A DNA stretch of 64,000 nt from Blasia pusilla (lineage: Eukaryota; Marchantiophyta; Marchantiopsida; Blasiales): the NCBI GenBank assembly GCA_050084515.1, contig CM114274.1:29884001-29948000 (forward strand). Direction: 5' to 3'. Below are positions 59,975 to 64,000 of this stretch, piece by piece. Each line of letters begins with the position of its first letter. The stretch's first letter is position 1. Below the pieces are notes generated by a model. It had not been told where the DNA came from and did not search any database. It saw only the letters and a program-made list of their open reading frames with translations. The position numbers and the translations under genes are program-made.

Positions 59975-60765
59975 AGAGTGAAGATGCATGGGTGGTCGAT
60001 AGTGGATAATCTAGGCATATGACCAATCTTAAGGATTGGTATAGCTCCTTATTGCCTTTGTAAGAGACCATTGTTGTTACTATTGGGAATAATCCAAAGT
60101 GCTCTGTAGAAGGGAAAGGCGTAATTTCTTTATTCTTACAAAAAGGATATGAAAAGAAATTAATTAATGCATTGTATGTTCCAAAGTTGAAGTGCAATTT
60201 GCTTTCAATTGCAGAATTATGTGATTACAACTCAGAAGTTTGTTTCAAAAAATATGGAATAGTCGTTGAAGATGTCAATTGGATAGTAGTCGGTAGACGA
60301 CGGTATATCCACTATGGCGTGGAAATATCTACAAGTTGTATGCTTTCAAGACAAGTGTAGGTAGAGATCTTGGTAGCAATAAGTTATGGTACGAGAGATT
60401 TGATCATCTAAGCTTTCCCTTACTTAGTCACATGCAGAAATTGGGCATGGTTATTGATTTATCAAAAAATTATGGATTTTTGGATATATTTGAAGCTTGT
60501 ATGATTAGCAAGAAATATAGACAAGCATTCACCCAAGAGTCCAAAAATAAAGCAAAGGCTCCTCTAGAGCTGATACATGTTGACTTATGTGGTAAAATGC
60601 TAATCGGGATATTAAATAGTTCTTCTTACTTCCTTTAGTTGTCAAGGATTTTAGTAGAAGATGTGGGTGTATTTCTTTTGTGATAAGGCAAGTGCTTTTT
60701 CGGAAATTTAAAGTATGGCACAAGTTGGTTGAGAATGAGAATCGGGGATGTCAATCGAGGATATT
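59975..60765 (+). pseudogene. Copia protease, GAG-pre-integrase and integrase start
   Basis: WVVDSG (protease DSG intact) followed by a TAA in place of the next residue and SRHMTNLKDWYSSL; then ALYVPKLKCNLLSIAELCDY, a RDLGSNKLWYERFDHLSFPLL block (HHCC first His), CMISKKYRQAF, APLELIHVDLCGKM (Asp1 of the integrase), and after a shift VVKDFSRRCGCISFVIR, LVENENRGCQ. The frame is lost near 60,765, where a foreign insertion begins. Confidence 0.85.
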
Positions 60766-61075
60766 AGCATTTCATGTGAGTACGACAAAAAGTGATTTTT
60801 AATTGTAAAAAGATTTGAATTGTAATTAATCAATTAGTTGAAGAAAGGCTTGAAGATATTTTTTAGGTCCGATTATAATATAGGGTCCAAATAATTGGTA
60901 GGCCGATACAAGTAATTAAAAATCCACTATAAGAACTCGATGTGCCATTTTCTTATTGGTCATAATAAAATAAATATAAAAATATAAGAATAAATAAAAA
61001 ATCATCATTAAGTATGCAATAACATCATCTATAAACAATCCATTTTCTTTGTTGTATAAGTAATGGTAGAATATG

Positions 61076-62033
61076 GATATTTGAAGCTAGAAGACCTGTG
61101 AGGATCTAATTTCTCTCATACTTGTCCAAAAATTCAAAGTCCTTGTCAAGTCATGCATGGAAACTTGAGGAGTTGGCTGAACTTTTTCATGAGAAAATAT
61201 CACTCCAAAGTGAAGCTAACAATAAAAATGGGGAAATACCAAGTTTAAATCATAACTTACATTTCAAGTGACTTTCACAAGATCTAAACCATTCATTAAA
61301 TTTAAATATAATCAAGAGAACCCCCCTACAACTTTCAAATCAATCTAAAGGTGCAATGTGATGTTACAAGTACATCCATGAAAGAAAATGGACTTAAGCA
61401 AGGTGATGGATGCTCCATGAGGGTTGAACCTACAAAAGCCTCCAAAATTTTCTAACACATGTATGGGGTGTTACTCAACATGTATGAATTATTTAGACCC
61501 ATTAGACATCCCATAAAGAATAAAAAATGGAAAATGGTTTTAATTTGTTTTTTTTCTCCATTCCTCAAATTCCAAAAGAAGATTTGAACCGATGAATTAC
61601 CTACCTAATAATGCAAACATGGAAAAATCCTCAAGATTTCAGCATAATCCAATGCCTCAATCTAAGGTGATGCTAGAACTGAGAGAAATAAAACAAGAAC
61701 ATATTAATTCCAATTCTCAAGGCAGATTTTTGGTACTTGAAGTTGGAAGTCTTGTGAGTATCCAATTTCACTCGTACTCATAAAAAAAAATGAAACCCCA
61801 TCAAATCATGTATGGATGCATGAAGATTTGGCTCAATTTTTTTCATGGAAAACTCTTGCCCCAAAGTGAAGCTAAAAATAAACAATGAGAAATATCAAAT
61901 TTAAGTCATAACTCATATTTTGAATGACTTTCAAAAGATCTAAAGTGTTCATTAAATTTAAATATAAGCAAGAGTACTCATACTCCTATAACTTTCAAAT
62001 CCATCCAAGGGTGGAATGTGATGTTATAAATAC
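61076..62033. repeat. Direct repeat pair, ~300 bp (61,076-61,372 and 61,722-62,033)
   Basis: Shared blocks: CCAAAGTGAAGCTAA(C/A)AATAAA, CATTAAATTTAAATATAA(T/G)CAAGAG, ACAACTTTCAAATC, and GGTG(C/G)AATGTGATGTTA. Copies are diverged by roughly 15-20%. They lie upstream of copy B of the unrecognised gene and may be its duplicated 5' region. Confidence 0.8.
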
Positions 62034-62089
62034 ATTAAGACAAGAAAACTTAGTTACGTGATTGCCAAGAATTGTCAATTTCTGATCCA

Positions 62090-63293
62090 TATTTTGAAGT
62101 TGATTATGAAATAACTCTTACGGAGAACGACCGCGCTAGTTATCGTGATGGTGTAAGGGAAAACATCTGGAATGATTCTATTCTATTAATTCACTTGTCG
62201 TGGAGTCAAATATGTGGAATGAACCAAATCCTCCCTTGGTTCTCCTAAGAAATTACAATACTATAGATGATGGTCTAGCCGATATTCATGTTGTTGGACA
62301 TGAGTTGAGATATGTTACGAGTGAGGTTCTGCACGAGAGTGTTGGAGAAGAAAATGTTAGAAAGATTGATCCTACTATTACATATGAGGGGAAAACTATA
62401 TATAAATCAACATTGGTGAGCCAACTTGTTGGAAATCATAAGCTTTCAAAGAAATTTCACTCGTCCGTGGAGTCAAATTTGTGGAATGAACCAAATCCTC
62501 CCTTGGTTCTCCTAAGTGATGAAAATACTATAGATGATGGTCTAGCTGATATTCATGTAGTTGGACATGAGTTGAGACATGTTACAAGCAAGGTTATGCA
62601 CGAGAGTGTTGGAGAAGAAAATGTTAGAAAGATTGATCCGACTATTACATATAAGGGGAAAACTATATATAAATCAACATTGGTGAGCCAACTTGTTGGA
62701 AATCATATGCTTTCAAAGATAGACTCTGAAGAGTCAAAAGTTCATTGACATTTAGCATTCTTAAAGTTCTCTTACAACCTTTGGACGTACTAGGAACATC
62801 ATGTATAATTGAGATTGGTAGTAAATGTGCTCTATTGTTCAAAGAGGAAGCTCTACAATCTTCTACCTCAAGGGCTGCAACATCTAGACAGAGAAGAAAA
62901 AATACTAAAGGATTTCCTACAAGTAGCATGGAGAGAGGATATACTTATAAAGCTTGGATTGGTAAAGTTCAAAATTTGAGGAGAAAAAACGGAAAGAGTT
63001 ACACAAAAATAAGGCATGAAAAATCATTACATGATAGAGGCATGTTTGACCATGTTGGAGGATCTACAATAGAAGATGATGGGATAGAGTATATATTCGA
63101 TTGGTTCACTCTTGTGAATCAAAACTCAATTAGTTTCATTTATGATAACAATGATGTACAATTGATAGAATTAGATGTGGTAATTTCTTGTGTTATAATA
63201 GAATCCAAGCAGGGAGTGAAAAATGTTTGGATACTAGATCTTCATCATAGAAAAGTTGTAGATGTTGTCTTAAAAGACAAAAGGAAATCTTGA
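62090..63293 (+). pseudogene. Unrecognised protein family, copy B, with an 89-residue tandem duplication
   Basis: Frame 62,200-62,748 (182 codons) is two near-identical 89-residue units: VESNMWNEPNPPLVLL, DDGLADIHVVGHELRYVTSE, VGEENVRKIDPTITYEGKTI, YKSTLVSQLVGNHKLSK. A second frame, 62,745-63,293 (182 codons), carries IEIGSKCALLFKEEAL, basic linker SRQRRKNTKG, AWIGKVQNLRRKNGKSYTKI, YIFDWFTLVNQNSISFIYDN, VQLIELDVVISCVII and NVWILDLHHRKVVDVVL. Copy A at 28,640-29,333 matches both parts. A +1 shift at ~62,745 separates the frames; otherwise this copy is open. Start of the protein is unclear; SDPYFEVDYEITLTENDRAS at about 62,080-62,140 may belong to it. No function can be assigned. Confidence 0.6.
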
Positions 63294-63689
63294 CTTTTTA
63301 AGAGATTTCTGAAATAAAGTACTTACATCAAATCTGTTGTATATTTTATTGAAATATATTTATGTGATATCTTAGTGTATTTTGTGTATTCTTTTCCATT
63401 TACATCCAATTGGCTCATTGTACTATGATTCATTTATACAAATTGTATCTGCATGCAAAAGGGGCCGTACTTTTTTTTTGAAGATTTTTATAATAGTGAA
63501 AGGGTTATTAAAATCCATACTTGAAGAAATTATAATAGCAATTCCTCAATTAAAAATTGTAAAAAAACTAAATAAGGCCTCATTAATTAAGTAATAATAA
63601 TAGTGAAGGGTCACTTTAAAGGACTATAATCGCACATGATGTATAAGACCCTCTAGATGATATCCCGAATGAAAAAGATAGGAAAGAAG

Positions 63690-64000
63690 GTGCAAAAGCT
63701 TTGCACCTATTGAGGAGGAGAATTCTTATAAAAAAATTCAACAGATATCTAGGGGAGCATGGAATCAAGCAAAAATTAAACACAATACATACACCACAAC
63801 AAAATGGAGTTGTTGAGCGTTGAAACTGAACAATGGTGGAGAATCGGCGATGGTGAGATGTATGATGAAAGCAAAAGGTTTAATAGAAGGTTTTTGGGCT
63901 GAAGTTGTTAATAGTGTCATGTACATTCAAAATAGAAGTGCTACCAAGTCAATGCAAGGCATGACTCCTCATCAAGCATACTTAGATAAGGTACCATCAT
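63690..64000 (+). pseudogene. Copia integrase, distal core (runs off window)
   Basis: FNRYLGEHGIKQKLNTIHTP, QQNGVVER (catalytic Glu) then stops at the two codons that follow, MVRCMMKAKGLIEGFWAEVV, VMYIQNRSATKSMQGMTPHQ, AYLDKVPS. This is the standard copia integrase block after Asp2. The frame is mostly intact apart from two stops near 63,825. Confidence 0.88.

Larger units (their letters stand above)
60770..63690 (+). mobile_element. 2.9-kb insertion in the copia integrase gene
   Basis: The copia integrase stops at about 60,765 (ENENRGCQ) and resumes at 63,690 with ...GEF-type sequence and FNRYLGEHGIKQKLN, so the DNA between is foreign. It contains a direct repeat of ~300 bp and the unrecognised protein family, copy B. 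I found no terminal inverted repeats or clear target duplication; exact borders are uncertain by about 30 bp. Confidence 0.6.
58880..64000 (+). mobile_element. Second copia element, running off the window end
   Basis: Starts with an LTR (TGTTGGATTCTCAACA) of the family of 50,679-51,127, then mid-gag, protease, GAG-pre-integrase and first part of integrase (to ~60,765). A 2.9-kb insertion follows, and the integrase resumes at ~63,690. RT and RNase H lie beyond 64,000. As in the gypsy element, the LTR is followed almost directly by mid-gag, so leader and N-terminal Gag are deleted. Confidence 0.85.

Overview
The window is a piece of a large, repeat-rich land-plant (streptophyte) nuclear genome. 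It holds plant-type CACTA genes with introns, Ty3/gypsy and Ty1/copia retrotransposons, a Helitron, solo LTRs and very long GA/CT microsatellites. I found no bacterial, organellar, tRNA or rRNA gene and no intact host gene that I can name. A non-flowering lineage is possible, because the gypsy element has an unusual domain set, but the species cannot be read from the sequence.

Positions 1-25,360 form a nested stack. The outermost layer is a decayed Helitron on the minus strand, whose Rep/helicase protein runs from about 25.3 kb down through position 1. A gypsy element (735-20,582, plus strand) sits inside the helicase gene; removing it together with one copy of its 4-bp target duplication (TCTT) rejoins the helicase reading frame exactly. 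A 13-kb CACTA transposon (1,942-15,023) sits inside the gypsy element. It carries a decayed Tnp2-type transposase, a better preserved Transposase_24-type gene and a captured piece of a host NCS1 nucleobase transporter. A second, solo LTR (22,062-22,683) interrupts the Helitron separately.

The gypsy element is the most interesting object. Its pol reads, in order: aspartic protease, C5-cytosine DNA methyltransferase, reverse transcriptase, RNase H, integrase and a C-terminal PHD finger. It therefore encodes both a potential DNA-methylation writer and a potential histone reader. This copy is dead: it has stops, terminal deletions, an inverted 0.8-kb segment in the methyltransferase/RT junction and three short templated duplications.

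Positions 26-35 kb hold degraded repeats: a structure with inverted repeats of about 0.4 kb (26,030-29,733) around an unrecognised protein family, gag/LTR scraps, and the C-terminal part of a non-LTR retrotransposon interrupted by a CT microsatellite. Positions 35.2-43.6 kb differ from the rest: balanced base composition, no recognisable transposon, no long ORF and one 265-bp tandem duplication. A TATA box followed by a 33-bp perfect foldback (43,722-43,813) lies at its edge. Positions 43.9-48.7 kb are AT-rich and then GC-rich noncoding repeat, ending in a clean solo LTR (48,773-49,390) of the gypsy family.

Positions 49.5-53.9 kb are a decayed copia element split by a solo copia LTR (perfect TTGGT target duplication). 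Positions 54-58.8 kb hold low-copy-looking fragments and AT-rich DNA. From 58,880 to the window end is a second copia element, interrupted by about 2.9 kb that carries another copy of the unrecognised protein family seen near 29 kb.
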